Origin: Acidobacteriota bacterium
Lineage (GTDB): Bacteria; Acidobacteriota; Terriglobia; Acidiferrales; UBA7541
NCBI GenBank assembly: GCA_003131705.1
Contig: PKUY01000342.1
Span: 3,268-9,650 of the forward strand
Length of the DNA stretch: 6,383 nt
Direction: 5' to 3'
A program made the position numbers and the translations under genes. The notes beneath the pieces were generated by a model. The model ran no database searches and was not told the DNA's origin. It saw only the letters and a list, made by a program, of their open reading frames with translations. Position 1 is the stretch's first letter, and every line of letters begins with the position of its first letter. Shown one piece after another: positions 5,986 to 6,383 of this stretch.

Positions 5986-6372
5986 ATGCGAAGCATAGCG
6001 AGTCTGGTTTCAATTCTGGTCGTGGCTCTGATTGCAGGGCTGGTTTACAAATTCTACTTCTCGCAAGCGAAATCCATGGGTGCGGGAACGCCCGCCCAAA
6101 CAATCAACGCTGTCGGCGTGCAGAATGACTTGATTGCCATCGCACAGGCCGAACGCGCCTACCAGACGGAACACAACTCGTACGGTTCGCTCGCTGATCT
6201 CTTGTCCAGCGGCGCGATGACCATGAGGAAGTCGGGGCGTGATGGTTATACCTATGATGCCTCGGCATCCACTAACAATTTTCGCGTCACAGCAACTTGC
6301 CCCGCCGCCACGAACCCAGGCTGCACGAATTACACCATAGATCAAAGTATGGAAGTGCATTCCGCGCCGTAA
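5986..6372 (+). CDS. Small pilin/pseudopilin-like membrane-anchored protein
   Basis: The 128-residue protein starts with a short charged end and one hydrophobic segment (about 4-25, ASLVSILVVALIAGLVYKFYF), then an Ala/Gln-rich helix with AIAQAERAYQTEHNSYGSL at 51-69. This helix with a Tyr-x4-6-Tyr/Gly turn is common in type IV pilins and GspG-like pseudopilins, as is the following DGYTYDASASTNNFRVTAT strand region. Cys105 and Cys113 could form a disulfide loop near the C-terminus, as in the pilin D-region. The prepilin peptidase site (Gly/Ala, then Phe/Met, with Glu at +5) is not visible, so either it is not processed or it is a minor, membrane-retained relative. A longer form from GTG 5950 (140 residues) is possible but less likely. 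No other pilus or secretion gene lies in the window. The fold is a reasoned guess; the function is unknown. Confidence 0.7.
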   Translation: MRSIASLVSILVVALIAGLVYKFYFSQAKSMGAGTPAQTINAVGVQNDLIAIAQAERAYQTEHNSYGSLADLLSSGAMTMRKSGRDGYTYDASASTNNFRVTATCPAATNPGCTNYTIDQSMEVHSAP

Positions 6373-6383
6373 CGACCGTCAAG

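Overview
The window looks like chromosomal DNA from a GC-rich Gram-negative bacterium. The closest fit I can suggest is Acidobacteriota: an exported TldD-like protease, an M16 protease pair, a VAT1/QOR-type reductase and a pilin-like protein in one neighbourhood, with moderate-to-high GC and clear signal peptides. The taxon is inference from gene content; there is no rRNA or marker gene here.

Layout. (1) 1..1405, minus: an exported TldD/PmbA-family metallopeptidase, cut by the left window edge so its C-terminus is missing. (2) 1406..1537: a divergent spacer holding a strong two-tier inverted repeat. (3) 1538..2572, plus: a zinc-free medium-chain NADPH:quinone oxidoreductase of the VAT1-like group. 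(4) 2573..2620: a short convergent spacer with small dyads. (5) 5656..2621, minus: a two-gene operon of M16 proteins, promoter-proximal catalytic subunit (4220..5656) then non-catalytic partner (2621..4195), 24 bases apart. (6) 5657..5985: a long divergent spacer with a good sigma-70-type promoter for the M16 operon, a terminator-like hairpin on the plus strand, and a set of alternating complementary arms directly before the last gene. (7) 5986..6372, plus: a small pilin/pseudopilin-like membrane-anchored protein.

How it fits together. Three of the five genes encode predicted exported proteases, and two of these complement each other: the upstream M16 protein has the zinc motif HxxEH but lacks the Arg/Tyr substrate-binding pair, while the downstream one has lost the zinc motif but keeps the Arg/Tyr pair. 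This is the pattern of obligate M16B heterodimers. The TldD-like protein belongs to a family that also normally works as a pair. The reductase has no obvious functional link to its neighbours. The most unusual sequence is non-coding: structured leaders before the pilin-like gene and between the tldD-like gene and the reductase gene. No CRISPR, tRNA, rRNA, insertion sequence or phage gene was recognised, and I found no clear evidence for a wholly new multi-gene system.
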